The notes under the pieces: generated by a model
Seen by the model: only the letters and a program-made list of their open reading frames with translations
The model's database searches: none
What the model was told of the DNA's origin: nothing
Made by a program: the position numbers and the translations under genes
NCBI RefSeq assembly: GCF_041296385.1
Contig: NW_027184084.1
Span: 2,418,001-2,482,000 of the forward strand
Direction of reading: 5' to 3'
Length of the DNA: 64,000 nucleotides
Source: Aphelocoma coerulescens
Lineage: Eukaryota; Chordata; Aves; Passeriformes; Corvidae
Shown: piece by piece, positions 41,048 to 52,185 of the stretch
Numbering within the stretch: the first letter of the stretch is position 1
Layout: the number at the start of each line of letters is the position of its first letter

Positions 41048-41755
41048 TTATTTGTTGGTACTTCTCTTTCTTTTGGGGCTGCTTCCGGGCTGCCCCAGCA
41101 GGCTTTGGCTCTGCAGGAGACAAAACCGCAGAAGCTGCGCTGCTGCCGGACGTCCGGCTGTTCGGCGGGGGGGGGGGTTACTCTCTCCCGCTTTTGGAGG
41201 GGCTTTAGGACCTCTCCGTTGCTCTGCTGCTTTCGGCATGACGGCAGGACTGCCTGTGTCTCCTTGGCTCGCCTGCGCCCCGCCCCCTGGATTGGGTGTC
41301 TCTGCTTCCGCTTCCGCAGCCATTTCTCCCTCGGCCGTCGGAGAGATAACATCTGGCTCTGCCGAGTTTAGCAGCTCCTGCAATGAGCGGACGCACACTG
41401 CCGCGTTTTTAATCGGTTTTCTCGTGGCCAGCCGGAAGGACCGTGCTACTCCAGGCTCCGCCGCGGTCTCTGGCCGCCGCTCTGTAAGACCCGCATCTGT
41501 TTCTTTCCCGGAGCTGCTACAGCCAGCGCTGCCACTCTCTAAAGTCTCTATGGCAGCTGCGGCAACTGTCTTTTCTGTTTTTATTTCTGCGAGAGTGCTA
41601 GTTACTGCTCTCCAGGTAAATTTGAGAGCTTTTGTTTCTTTACCTTTCTTTTTAAACACTCTTGGATCAGCTAGTTCCTTATAAAGGTGTACTTCTTTAA
41701 GTCCCCGCTTTTCTAAAAAGCATAAAAATAAACCAAAGGCCACCTCAGTTTCCAT
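41048..41755 (-). pseudogene. gag: Class II gag N-terminal half (minus provirus)
   Basis: Begins at ATG 41755 (METEVAFGLFLCFLEKRG...), a matrix domain typical of avian class II Gag, with KKKGKETKALKFTW giving a basic patch. It continues into an Ala/Glu/Pro-rich linker and ends after 235 codons at SPKRKRSTNK, before any capsid. The antisense frame at 41052-41684 is a shadow. Confidence 0.75.
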
Positions 41756-41789
41756 AACTGCGTCTTTCCACAAACTGTGTCTTCCCGCA

Positions 41790-42473
41790 TGTAAGAGACG
41801 GTCCGAAGATCCCTCATCTGCCTCACGATCATCGCTGAGGACAGAGACTGAACACAGGAGTCCTGGCCCTGCTGAGGTGGGATGCCTGCCAAGTGTTGCC
41901 TACGGGTGTGCCCACTGGGAACTGGTACGCATTCCTGAGGAAAATTAGTGCAGGTAACAATGGACTGCGCTGTTCTTGCTGCCCAGGCGGGAAGGACTGC
42001 GCTGAAGGGGAAAGGAACGACCTGTCCTGTGCACCTGTCTTGTACACCTGTCTTGTACGTCTGTCCTGTACCTGTTTCCCAAAGCAACGGACCCCATAAC
42101 AACAGCTGTAGATTTCCCCACCTCTTGGCCAGTTGCCCCTCGCTTCTGAAAAGGACTATAAAGGGACTTTCTGAAATAACCAAGTCGGAGATCTCCCCAC
42201 GGAAAGAAGACAAATCTATTGGCGGAAGACCACGAGGACTTTGTCTCATCCGTTGGTAGCTATTGCCCCCCCCCCCCCCCCCCCCTTTTATCCTCTCTAC
42301 TTTGTGTTTCTTTCTCTCTCTCTCTCTTTCTCTCTTCTATTGCATTACTGTGTTGTGGGCACTTAATAAAGGTGCACTGTTTTGATTAAAACTGAAATCT
42401 CTTGTGTCCTTTTACACTCTGAGATCGATAAACGAACCATCACGACCCCCGCTTGCATTAGCAGATCGTGACA
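41790..42473 (+). repeat. Solo LTR inside the minus class II provirus
   Basis: TGTAAGAGACGG to GATCGTGACA, 684 bp. 5-bp duplication ccgca (41785-41789, 42474-42478). It has TATA (ctataaagg, about 42157), AATAAA (about 42365), a 20-base poly-C (about 42266) and TC repeats. It inserted into the leader, where the motif ctgtgtctttccacaaactgtgtcttccc also occurs twice. Confidence 0.8.
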
Positions 42474-42805
42474 CCGCACTAACTGTGTCTTTCCACAAAC
42501 TGTGTCTTCCCACAACCTGTGTCTACCTGCAAAGCCGCGTCTTACCACTCTGTCCCTGCTGTCAGGGTCATGCAGCCTTCAGGTTTAGCCCTTGTCAGCC
42601 AAACGGCGGACCCCTGATGTCAGGTCGGTCCAGACTAGGATCAGGCCCTGGTCCGCAGGTGCCAATCCTTACGCCAGCCGGCGCTGCTCCGGCTCCGCAG
42701 TTGGCTCGCCGGGTTGAGAGGAACAAAGTGCCAGTCCCAGTCCAAGTTCCGAGCTCCGAGTTCGAGTCTGAGTTCCGTGTTCGAGTTCCAAGTTCGGGTG
42801 CCAAA

Positions 42806-43228
42806 TGTTGGAATTGTAAAAGGGAGAAAGCAGGCCCCGGCGGGGGGAAGAAATATGCAGACCAGCCAATATGGTTGATAAGAGCAAAACTCCGTTTATT
42901 AGCAATCCAAAGGCACTTATATAGTATACCAGCTTGTTAACTCCTAAGTGGCTTAAAGCTTATCAAAACACATTTCTACTTCTACCTAATTGGACTTACA
43001 TTGGCAAGTTTCCATTAGCTATGTTATGATTAAAAGAATGCAATGTTTACCTTCCTTCTCTGGGTCTTATCTGAACAGCTGCAAGTCTTCAAACCTCCCT
43101 CTTTGTTCCCCAGGCCTTTTCTCACACAAGAATCTTCTCATGGAGAGTTTTTTCTCACACACAGGCCTTTTGCTTGCAGGCTCTTGCTACAGTTTTTCTA
43201 TTGATCCCAATAATTCTATTTCCCAACA
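42806..43228 (-). repeat. 5' LTR of the minus class II provirus
   Basis: 423 bp, ending (on minus) CAATTCCAACA next to TT and the PBS. Confidence 0.88.
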
Positions 43229-43234
43229 CCTCTC

Positions 43235-46200
43235 CATGAAGCCAGCCAGAAAATTTTTGCATTTGAATGGGAAAGTCCTAAGAGTGGACAAAAAACCCAG
43301 CTCACATGGACAGTGTTGCCTCAAGGATTCAAGAACAGCCCCACACTGTTTGGCGAGCAACTTGCAAAAGACTTGGAATCCTGGGAAGCTCCGTCAGAGG
43401 AAGAAAAACTACTACAGTATGTAGATGACCTAATAGCTACCCAGACAAAAGAGGCTTGCAAGAACTGAACCGTAATCCTCTTAAACTTTTTGGGGCTCCA
43501 GGGATACAGAGTATCCAAGAAAAAGGCTCAGGTGGTAAAGCAGAAGGTAATCTACCTGGGCTACGAGATCAGTGCTGGGCAGTGAACTTTGGGGCAAGAT
43601 CGCAAAGAAGCAATATGCCAGACTCTGAAACCCCAGACAATAAAGGAATTGCGGACCTTTTTGGGAATGATGGGGTGGTGTAGGTTATGGATTTATAACT
43701 ATGGACTTTTTATAAAACCCTTGTATGCTCTTATCACAAATGGAAACAGAGACATGCAGTGGACAAAAGAGGCCACACGGACCTTTAATCAGCTGAAAAA
43801 TGCTCTCTTGTCAGCTCCAGCCTTGGGACTCCCAGATGTGAGTAAACCATTCTTTCTGTTTTCCCATGAAAAGCAAGGGATTGCTCTAGGGATCCCGGCA
43901 CAGGACCTGGGCCCACATTGACGGGCAGTGGCCTACTTCTTTAAGCAGCTAGATGCAGCAGCCAAAGGATGGCCCAGGTGCTTCAGAGCTGTTGCAGCAG
44001 TCGTACTAAACATCCAAGAAGCACTCAAGTTCACATTAGGCCAGAAAATGACCATGCTAGTGTCCCACACAGTGTCTGCAGCGCTGGAAACAAAAGGCGG
44101 ACACTGGCTTTCCCTACAGAGCTTCTTAAAATACCAAACCATCATGGTGGAACAGGATGATGTTAAGATAGTGGTAACTAATATTATCAACCCAGCTTCT
44201 TTTCTCAGCGAAAACCAAGGGGAACCAGTACACCATGACTGTCTGAAAACCATTAAGGCTACCTACTCCAGTTGTCCCAACCTAAAAGATACCCCTTTGG
44301 ACAATGCAGAGACCTGGTTCACTGATGGAAGCAGTTATGTCATCAGTGGAAAGCAACACACTGGATATGCAGTTACCACTTGCCGAGAGGTAATAGAATC
44401 TGGGCCACTGCCAACAAACACCTCTGCACAAAAGGCTGAGATAATTTCCCTAGTCCATGCCTTAGAAATAGCAAAAGGAAAAAGAATAAACATCTACAAA
44501 GACTCAAGGTATGCATTTGGGGTTGTACATGCACATGGAGACATTTGGAGAGAGAGGACTATTAAATTCACAAGGGAAAAACATCAAACATGCACAAGAA
44601 ATAATGCGGCTGTTAGAAGCTGTCCAGTTAACTGAGAAAGTAGCAATCATGCACATTAAGGCATACCAAAGGGTGAGCTCAGAATTGGAAGAAGGAAATG
44701 AGCTGGCGGATTGAGAGGCAAAAGAAGCTGCAAAAGGTGAGATAATAACTGAAGGAGCCCTAATCCCAGATAAACAAATTTCTCTAGAAGGTAAGCCGAT
44801 GTATAACAAAAAGTACAAAAAGCTAATTAAAATCGAAAAGGGGACATATAATCAAGAAAAATGGACTATTACTGCAAAAGGAAAATTAGTCATTCCCTCT
44901 TATTTGTTGTGGTCATTAGTAAAGGAAGAACACCAGAAAACCCATTGGGGAATAGATGCCCTATATAACTATTTAATTGAAAGAATTATCGCAAGAAACC
45001 TACAAGCTACTGTTATACAGGTAACCCGACAATGTGATCTTTGCCTCCAGACTAAGCCCAAGAATAACCCTAAACAAAACATAGGTCAAATTGGAAAGGG
45101 CCATGGGCCTGTGTTGGAGTGAAAGCTCCTCTGGACTCAGGCCCAGAGGGAAGCCAAAGCACAGGGGTTGAATTAAAACCTTTGGACAAGCTGAGATACA
45201 TGAAGCCACACCAAAGTGAAATAGAAATATAGATTTTTAACTTTTAGTAGAAATATATGCTAAGTGCCTTAAACATTAAAAAGCTGTAGCAGAGACCTTA
45301 AAGTTCTTGCTGCAGCGGTGTTATCTTTTCACAGAATTCTTTAGACAAAATATAGATAGAATTATACTGTTCACACTTTTTAGATAGAGTGTTCACATAA
45401 ACAATAAGAACTGATAGAAACTGTATAAGCAAATCTGTGTAATACCTATTTAACACTTGTGTAAGACTTACGATTGTTAGAATTAGACCAGGATAAGTTA
45501 AGAAAAGGAAAACTAGAATCGTGTGTTAATCTTATTGGTCAGTTAGCAAATATAATCCACAATTCTGTAAAAAAAATATATAGAGCATATAGAGCATATA
45601 GAGGAAGAAGCTGTTTTTGCCTGCTGTTTGCTGTTGCTGCTTGGCTTTATCATGTAACCCCCTTCAAACTCTGCCTTCAAGAAAGCTATGAGACTACGAA
45701 ATAAAGAACTTAGCAGAACAGCAGCCTCCTCTGCTCTTTTACCCTGGTCCGAGAAGGAAGGGTACCCCGTCAAAAGCTCAACAGGCCTGGGCAACAGTGG
45801 CAGATTGATTTCCCGAAACTCCCAAGAAAAGGGGGGTATTGATATTTGTTGGTATTAACAGATACCTTTTTAGGATGGCCAGAAGCCTTCCCCACCAGAA
45901 CCGCTAAAGCTCAGGAAGTAACTAAAGCATTGTTACAATAAATAATGCCACGTTTTGGAGTCCCAGCCACAATTTCCTCAGACAGAGGACCACACTTTAT
46001 TTCAAAGGTGGTACAGCAAATTAGCCGTCATTTGGGCATAAATTGGGAACTTCACACTCCGTATCACCCTCAATCAAGTGGCTAAGTAGAAAAAATAAAC
46101 CACTTAATTAAACAACAAATGGTGAAGTTAGGACAAAAAGCCAGCTTATCGTGGCCCCAATGTCTCCCACTTGCATTGTTACGAAAAAGGACTAAACCCA

Positions 46201-46629
46201 GAACTAAGGAAAAGTTAAGTCCTTTTGAGATGCTTTATGGAAGACCATACAGAGTGCATAAAGGAATATCTAACCAAATTGGGGAAAAAACACTAGCCAC
46301 CTATATGGTAGCTTTGAGCAAGCAGCTCAGGAAAATTGAAAAGCATGTGGATGGGACCTGAAGCCTGGGTTTAGATGGTCCTGTACATGATATACAGCCT
46401 GGGGATTATGTATATGTTAAGTCTCTTGCAAAAAAGACTCTGGAGCCACAGTGGGAAGGACCATTCCAGGTGCTTCTCACTACTTTCACGGTGTTTAAGA
46501 TTAAAGAACAGAATGCCTGGATTCATCACACCAGAGTAAAGAAAGCTCCAGAGGCCCTGTGGAGAGTGACCCCTGGTGGTGATCAACTGAAACTGAAGCT
46601 TACCCAAGGTAAAACCATTGCTGACAAAT
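43235..46629 (+). pseudogene. pol: Class I pol (#3): RT, RNase H, integrase, split by a solo LTR
   Basis: Resumes after the minus provirus. RT has LPQGFKNSP and an intact YVDD (QYVDDLIA, about 43416-43439), then a TGA (43466-43468) and frameshifts. RNase H runs about 44310-44720 (WFTDGSSY, KAEIISLVHAL, a degenerate DSRYAF; TGA 44712). Integrase has HHCC (CDLCLQT), is split by the solo LTR at 45112-45783, then continues with QIDFPKLP, SDRGPHF and VEKIN, with TAA and TAG stops, and a complete-looking C-terminal tail (PQWEGPFQVLLTT). Inactive. Confidence 0.85.
45112..45783 (+). repeat. Solo LTR in class I #3 integrase
   Basis: TGTTGGAGTGAAAG to AAAGCTCAACA, 672 bp. Exact 6-bp duplication ggcctg (45106-45111, 45784-45789), so class II type. 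AATAAA near 45702. No internal partner in the window. Confidence 0.88.
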
Positions 46630-46892
46630 AACGAATTCAGGACTCATCCTAACCAGTGCAGCTGCGCAAATTGTAAACTGTGGGTATTGTGTTACAGTTA
46701 TAGCTGTGGGGAACGTTTTTATTGCCACATTTCTAGAGCATGATTGAGGTGCAGAGAGTGTTTTAGAGGAGAAAATGAGGAGTTGTTAATTTGTGAATAT
46801 TTGTGTGGAAAGCAAATCACATTGCCACGCAATTAGGAAGTCCCAGAATGCGACTGGGAAATAGCCAAATCAAATTGAAAAAAAATAAAGGC
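46630..46892 (+). pseudogene. Cys-rich frame downstream of class I #3 integrase
   Basis: Frame with CSCANCKLWVLC, YSCGERFYCH, stop, LRCRECFRGENEELL, CEYLCGKQ, stop, VPECDWEIAK. Stops are at about 46741 and 46833. The layout parallels 5216-5686, also directly after an integrase tail, and resembles the pre-gag frame at 36798. Function unknown. A non-overlapping frame here reads like a hydrophobic leader, so an env signal is an alternative. Confidence 0.4.
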
Positions 46893-46898
46893 CAACCC

Positions 46899-47275
46899 TG
46901 TAGATACAAAAATGCTGCTAGCAAGGATTTTCTTGCTAGTTTCTAAGTCCGTGAGAGACTTTTCTCTCTCACAGAAGAGGTAGCAGGGAATGTAAACAAC
47001 CCAGACACCTGCAACCTTGAAAAGTCTTGTTTATGGTATAGTGGAAAAATATTTTGACAATGGATGTTTTAGGATTTTAGCCAATCACCCCCAAGGGGTG
47101 GCTGGCCCTTTGTCCAATTAGGCGATGAAGAAAAAAGTCTATAAAAGAGTTTGTAAAATAATTAAATAAATCAATCTTGCTGCACAACTCCTGCCTGCTG
47201 GATCTTCTCCTCCTCCTCCTCCCTATGGCTGCGGGACACGGTGCTATACCCTAGGGAACCAGGCCTGCGGTAATA
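46899..47275 (+). repeat. Class II #2 5' LTR
   Basis: 377 bp, TGTAGATAC to GGTAATA, followed by TT and PBS TGGTGCTGCCCGACGTGA (47278-47295). TATA tataaaag and AATAAA present. Confidence 0.92.
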
Positions 47276-47402
47276 TTTGGTGCTGCCCGACGTGATCTGC
47301 ACTCTCTGACGTGTCCTGCTGCTGCGAGCCAAGCCGAATTCCCCTAGAGGTACGCTGTTCCCCTTTGCCCCCCGGGACCGGGAGGTCCGACAGAACTGAG
47401 AA

Positions 47403-48824
47403 ATGGCAAACAGCGGCTCACAAACCGAAGCTGCGATGCTGGTCTGGAAAGGTGTGTTTAGCATATTGCGCACCTCCATTCCTGAAAACTCAGTTCGGGA
47501 ATTATTAGACTGGGCTACTTTAAAAGGGATTTCCATGGACAGAGATAGTGCCCTGGACTTTGCCTTATGGCAGGAACTCGGATGCGCTGTCCGACAGGAG
47601 CTCCCGACTGGGGACTCAGCAGCGTTAGAATTATACAAAACCTGGCGTTCATTATTTATCCTGCTGACAGACCTTGACTGTGATAGCAGGGCTGGCTCGC
47701 CTATCTCGGTGATGAGTGACGGAGGAATGTCCGAGGGGGGCCCCGTTGACTGGGTTTCCGGGGAAAATGATAATGGATTCAGAAAAACCCCCCCGGCTCC
47801 ATAGGCAGAGCCTGCGCCGGCTCACCCTGCACAATCGCAGGACTCCACAGCCTCCAGGAACCCCGCACCGCCAGAGGCGGGGGGGTCAAGGCAGCAGGAG
47901 GGCGCACAGCCTGCCTTGCCGTTCGGCTGGGCAGCAGCCACGGCTTATCCAGTGCCTCAGATCAGCGGCTTAGCCACTTGGATGCCCAGAGAGGCTCCTA
48001 GCTCGGCTCCGTATGGACCTGGATCTAACTTCTTAGCCGGCGTAGCGCCGGGCGTGCCTGCCCCGGGACTCCCTGGGTGTGGTCCTCTGCCCTCCCTGGC
48101 GCTGGACTGTTCTGTGCAGTCGCAGAACCGAGCCATCGACCTTTTAGTGCAGCATTTGCCTTTGCTGATGGAGCTGCCAAACCTATCCCGAAGGATGGAG
48201 GAACTCCTCACCCTGTTAGAGCGGCGAATGCCCGAGGCTGCGCCGCCCGCGCCGCCCGCACCCCCCCCGCCATCTGCGGGAGACGCGGCTCCGAGCCGAG
48301 AAACGGCGGGGCCGGCGGCAAATCCGGAAGCGGCGCAGCCGCGGCAAAACCCAGCAGCGGCTGCGGAGACGCGGCCAGAGACGGCGGCTGCGGAGCAGCG
48401 GGCAGGGGCAGCGGCACCCAGAGAGACCCCCGAGAACGGGCCAGTGGCGGCAGCGCCGGGCGCGGCTGAGGAGCGCGAAACAGCAGCGGAAGCGGCGACC
48501 GCGCCGAACGCAGCTGCTGTGCCAGAGGCGGCGGCGCCGAGAGCAGCTGTAGCCCCAGGGACGGCGGCAGCGGTTCCAGTACCAGTTCGGTCGGGGCTGG
48601 CCGAGACGGCCTCCCGTATAGAAACTGGTGCAAAAACTGCCGCGCAGCCAGCTGCAGTCTGTCCTGTCTGTTCTGCCTCTAGCGAACTTAGCCAAAGTGC
48701 CCCTCCACGTACATTTCTGTTCACTCCCAGCACCCCAAAGTTGCCTTTGCCTGATGATTCCTCATCAGGCAGTGAGGCAGATGAGGTGCTGGCCCCAGGT
48801 CGTCAGGCGGCTGTAGCCGCGTAG
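47403..48824 (+). pseudogene. gag: Class II gag matrix and Pro/Ala-rich region (#2)
   Basis: ATG 47403 (MANSGSQTEAAML). Matrix-like N-terminus, then a Pro-rich segment, then a long Ala/Glu/Pro-rich spacer before LPDDSSSGSEADEV. TAG at 47802-47804 (CAG in #1) breaks it. The frame ends at TAG 48822-48824, identical to #1, and capsid continues in frame. It has no insertion at the site where CSD copy 1 sits in #1, giving the empty allele. Confidence 0.88.
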
Positions 48825-50153
48825 CGAAGCAAAAGGCTGGGCCCGTCTCGCCCCTGGACCTTTCAGGACTGCACAGTAACAGTGCGTCCGACGCATTATA
48901 ATCGCTTCTTAGAGTCCCTTAAGATGCGAATATTGGAGGAGGGTGACTGGAGGTCATTAGAAATCCTTGGAATGCCAAATAGATCTGAGGATTCTGGGGG
49001 TAACCGGGGAGCTGTTACACTCCATCCACAGGCGGTGCCTGAAGTTCAGGATAGTAGTGCTTCCCCTAAAGGGGAGATCCAAGCTTTCCCAGTGTATAAG
49101 GCTCTCCCAGATTCAGGGGAGCATGACAAGCATGAGGTAATTGCCTGGAAAGTTGCCCAGGACCTCCAATCCAAGGTGGCACAATATGGACTAGGTTCTG
49201 CTGAGGTTATGCAGATAATAAGGGTGATAAATACAGATTTGCTTTCTCCATTTGATATCAGACACTTAGGTCAAATTCTATTTCAACCTGTACAATTTAC
49301 AGCTTTTGAGAAAACCTGGAGAAAGCTGGCCGGCAAGACTGCATTAGCAAATATGCAGCTCCCTGCTGCTGATCCTAGACACACAGCAGGAGTGGATGCT
49401 TTGATGGGGACTGGTCCCTTCTCTGATCCCAGTCTACAGGGTAACTTGCCCTCTAGCATCCTGCAGCAAGCTCAACAGGTCAGCATGGCTGCCCTGTTGA
49501 AAACCATAGAGTTGTCTGCGCCCAGAAAGCGATATACTGAAATAGTTCAAGGCAAATCAGAGTCATTCCTCTCCTTTGTAGAGAAAGTCGCTGCTTCTCT
49601 TGAGAAGCAGGTTGAGGATGACAGGTTAAGACAGATGTTGTTAAGGCAGTTAGTGAGAGATAACGCAAATGAGGAGTGCAGAAAAATCATGGATGCCTTA
49701 CCAGGGGATCCTGAGGCAACAGACATGGTCGAGGCCTGTGCTAAGGTGGGATCTGGGAACCAGAAAAGGTCTGCCTTGGCTGCGTTCCTGCAGCCTGTTC
49801 ACGCATCTTCTGGTCGTGAACCAAAGCAACCAAAACAGGTGAAGAAATGGAAGCGGCCTAAGCCGAGCCAAAAAGAAAACACACCGATCCCCCAGTGCAA
49901 AAGGTGTGGCAGGCCAGGCCATTGTACAGGCTACTGTAGATCCCGGACTCATGCCTATGGTCGGCCTTTGTCGGGAAACTTCCACCGGGGTGCAAGGAGG
50001 GGGAATTGCTCTCCGATGCAGTCGCTCCCCCAGAGAGTGGCACAGGTACAGGCACAGGCCTACCCAGCCACCCTAGAGACGGTACCCAGGGATCAGACGG
50101 TCCCCACGGATCAGACGGGTTTGACGTCCACACCGCAGCCGCAGTCGTCTTAG
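48825..50153 (+). CDS. gag: Class II Gag capsid-nucleocapsid region (#2)
   Basis: Open from the TAG 48822-48824 to TAG 50151-50153. Capsid has HKHEVIAWKVAQDLQ and a homology region QGKSESFLSFVEKVAASLEK. One CCHC knuckle, CKRCGRPGHCTGYC. No AUG at its start. It overlaps the dUTPase frame by about 170 bases, with GGGAAAC at 49973-49979. Confidence 0.85.
   Translation, partial: RSKRLGPSRPWTFQDCTVTVRPTHYNRFLESLKMRILEEGDWRSLEILGMPNRSEDSGGNRGAVTLHPQAVPEVQDSSASPKGEIQAFPVYKALPDSGEHDKHEVIAWKVAQDLQSKVAQYGLGSAEVMQIIRVINTDLLSPFDIRHLGQILFQPVQFTAFEKTWRKLAGKTALANMQLPAADPRHTAGVDALMGTGPFSDPSLQGNLPSSILQQAQQVSMAALLKTIELSAPRKRYTEIVQGKSESFLSFVEKVAASLEKQVEDDRLRQMLLRQLVRDNANEECRKIMDALPGDPEATDMVEACAKVGSGNQKRSALAAFLQPVHASSGREPKQPKQVKKWKRPKPSQKENTPIPQCKRCGRPGHCTGYCRSRTHAYGRPLSGNFHRGARRGNCSPMQSLPQRVAQVQAQAYPATLETVPRDQTVPTDQTGLTSTPQPQSS
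49973..49979 (+). promoter_or_regulatory. Gag-pro -1 frameshift site GGGAAAC (#2)
   Basis: In gag phase (TCG GGA AAC). The -1 frame is open from 49979 into dUTPase. A G5 run and a C5 run (about 49998 and 50027) downstream could pair. Confidence 0.75.
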
Positions 50154-50539
50154 ACTCTAGCGGTATTTATAAGGTTCCCTGGGATGCATATGGACCCTTA
50201 GCCCAGGGATCCAGTGCGATGCTGGTGGGAAAACCTGATGTTGCCCATCAAGGAATCTTAGTGCACTCAGGAGTTATTGATTCTGACTTTAAAGGCCAGA
50301 TTTGCGCTATGGTCTCCATGCAAAAGCCCCCTGTAACTGTTCCTGAAAAGACCTGCCTTGCTAAATTAGTGCCTTTTAAGTCTTGTGTCCCCAGGGTAGA
50401 ACAAATTCAGGAAGATAACGGCAGTGGATCTACGGGACTTCCACAGGCCTTCTGGACTGTAGACATCTCTGACCAAAGGCCACAGATGACATGTACCCTG
50501 GTCCTGCCAAGCGCCCAACCACCCCGGATTCAGCTTTGA
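49979..50539 (+). CDS. dUTPase domain in the pro frame (#2)
   Basis: Reads LPPGCKEGELLSDAV from the slip site, then SSGIYKVPWDAYGPL, GILVHSGVIDSDFKGQIC, PEKTCLAKLVPFKSCVP. It ends at TGA 50537-50539, shared with #1, immediately before protease. Role as in #1. Confidence 0.75.
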   Translation, partial: LPPGCKEGELLSDAVAPPESGTGTGTGLPSHPRDGTQGSDGPHGSDGFDVHTAAAVVLDSSGIYKVPWDAYGPLAQGSSAMLVGKPDVAHQGILVHSGVIDSDFKGQICAMVSMQKPPVTVPEKTCLAKLVPFKSCVPRVEQIQEDNGSGSTGLPQAFWTVDISDQRPQMTCTLVLPSAQPPRIQL

Positions 50540-50818
50540 GGTTTGATTGATACGGGTGCTGATGTAACTATCATCTCCTTCTCTGCGTGGCCTCCCTCAT
50601 GGCCTTTAGCCCCAGTGGGATCGGCCATCGCAGGATTAGGAGGAACCACACAGAGCTATTTAAGCGAACGGCCTGTGGTGGTGAAGGACTCAGAGGGGCA
50701 CACAGCTACAATTAGGCCTTATGTTGCTGCCACTTCCTGTAACCTTTGGGGACGGGATGTGTTGGCAGCTTGGGGCGTACGGATTGGGACAAATTTTAGC
50801 AGGGGTCACTGTGTGTAA
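50540..50818 (+). CDS. pro: Class II protease (#2)
   Basis: Frame continues after TGA: GLIDTGADVTIISF (active site about 50546-50575), then IAGLGGTTQSYLSERP, and NLWGRDVLAAWGVRIG. It ends at TAA 50816-50818. The domain itself is intact but cannot be made from this copy unless the TGA is read through. Confidence 0.8.
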   Translation, partial: GLIDTGADVTIISFSAWPPSWPLAPVGSAIAGLGGTTQSYLSERPVVVKDSEGHTATIRPYVAATSCNLWGRDVLAAWGVRIGTNFSRGHCV

Positions 50819-50837
50819 GAGTGCACAGTATCCTACA

Positions 50838-52185
50838 CTGCCTTTGAGGTGGTTCATTAACACACCAATCAGAGTCAGACTCTGCTCAGTTGGTTGAACT
50901 AAGGGCTGTTACCATGGCTTTTCAGCGATTCTCACAGGAACCTTTGAATTTGGTTACTGACTCTGCTTATGTAGCAGATCTCACCCAACGCTTAGATTGT
51001 TCCCTTCTGAAGGAGGTGAACAATGCGGCTCTGTTTTCGCTGTTGCAAACCTTGTGGTCTGCAATTCAGGCTCGAGTGCATCCGTATTACATTCTGCACA
51101 TTCGAAGCCACACCAATTTACCAGGTTTTCTAACAGAAGACAATGCCAGGGCTGACATGCTGGCCAACCCTGCGTGGGTAGGGCCTCAGCCTGATAAAAC
51201 TGCACAAGCCAAGGCATCGCACGGTTTCTTCCATCAAAGTGCACATACCCTGCAGAAGCAGTTTCATTTAACGCCAACCGAGGCACGCGACATTGTCAGC
51301 ACTTGTGCTGACTGTCATGGACTCGCTGCGCCTTTGCCAGAGGGGGTAAACCCCAGAGGGCTAAAAGCCTTGCAGATTTGGCAAACGGATGTAACTCACA
51401 TCCCAGAATTTGGTTGGCTGAAATATGTGCACGTGTCTATTGACACTTTCTCCTCGGCTATGTGGGCTACTGCTCACACTGGAGAGAAGGGCCGTGATGT
51501 CATTGCCCATTGGAAATTGGCTTTCTCAGTCCTGGGCGTGCCAGCTTCTGTGAAGACCGATAATGGTCCTGCCTATGCCTCGGAGAAGACGCGGCAGTTT
51601 TTGCACCTATGGGGTGTAGACCATACCTTTGGTATCCCACATTCTCCTACTGGCCAAGCCATTGTCAAATGCGCTCATGGTACCTTGAAGCGTGTTTTGG
51701 ACAAACAGAAAAGGGGAATGCATGGAGAAACCCCACAGAGCCGACTAGCAAAAGCTTTGTATACAATTAATCACCTTACAGTACCACAAAATTCAAATAA
51801 TCCTGTTATTCTCAATCATTTACTCTCATTGCAGTCTGCAGGCGACAGACAACCGCCCTGGGCAAAAGTCTGGGTGCGGAATTTACTCACTAACCAGTGG
51901 GAAGGCCCACATGAGCTTATCGTTTGGGGTCGTGGGTATGCTTGCGTTTCCACAGATACTGGGGTACAGTGGCTACCTTCAAAATACGTTCACCCTGACC
52001 TACGGCACCAGAGGCAGAACAGGCAACCTCCAAATGGTGACCAGAACGCCAACCATCCAAATGGCGACCAGAATGTAGAGCATCAGCCTAATGACTCTTC
52101 TGATGATGACCAGGATGTCAACCATCAGGCAGATGGTCCTTCTACAAGCAGAGACTGGGATGGTCCTTCTACAAGCAGAGACTGA
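50838..52185 (+). pseudogene. pol: RT-deleted pol: RNase H tail and full integrase (#2)
   Basis: The RT start (PLRWFINTPIRV) is fused to the RNase H tail (ELRAVTMAFQRF, LVTDSAYVADL) near 50875; RT proper is absent. Integrase is open: HHCC (HTLQKQFH, CADCHG), Asp in WQTDVTHIP, Asp in VKTDNGPAY. The catalytic Glu is replaced by Lys (GQAIVKCAHG). The C-terminal tail has WVRNLLTNQWEGPHELI and Asn/Asp/Gln-rich repeats (NGDQN, GPSTSRD). Frame is -1 to pro, as in betaretroviruses. Confidence 0.88.

Larger units (their letters stand above)
39416..43228 (-). mobile_element. Class II provirus on minus, deleted (gag matrix + env TM only)
   Basis: Two 423-bp LTRs (42806-43228 as 5', 39416-39838 as 3') and exact 6-bp duplication cctctc (39410-39415, 43229-43234). 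PBS TGGCACCCGAACTTGGAA on minus (42786-42803), near to a tRNA-Lys type site. Coding content is a gag N-terminus and an env transmembrane tail; capsid, pro, pol and SU are deleted. A solo LTR (41790-42473) sits just upstream of gag. PPT aaaaaaggggGAAT abuts the 3' LTR. Confidence 0.88.

Noticed and set aside
41052..41684. A 210-codon plus-strand frame
   Set aside because: Antisense of the class II gag matrix/linker, whose domain is recognisable on minus.
42266..42337. Poly-C and TC repeats as a regulatory element
   Set aside because: Simple repeats inside a solo LTR; no sign of function beyond slippage.
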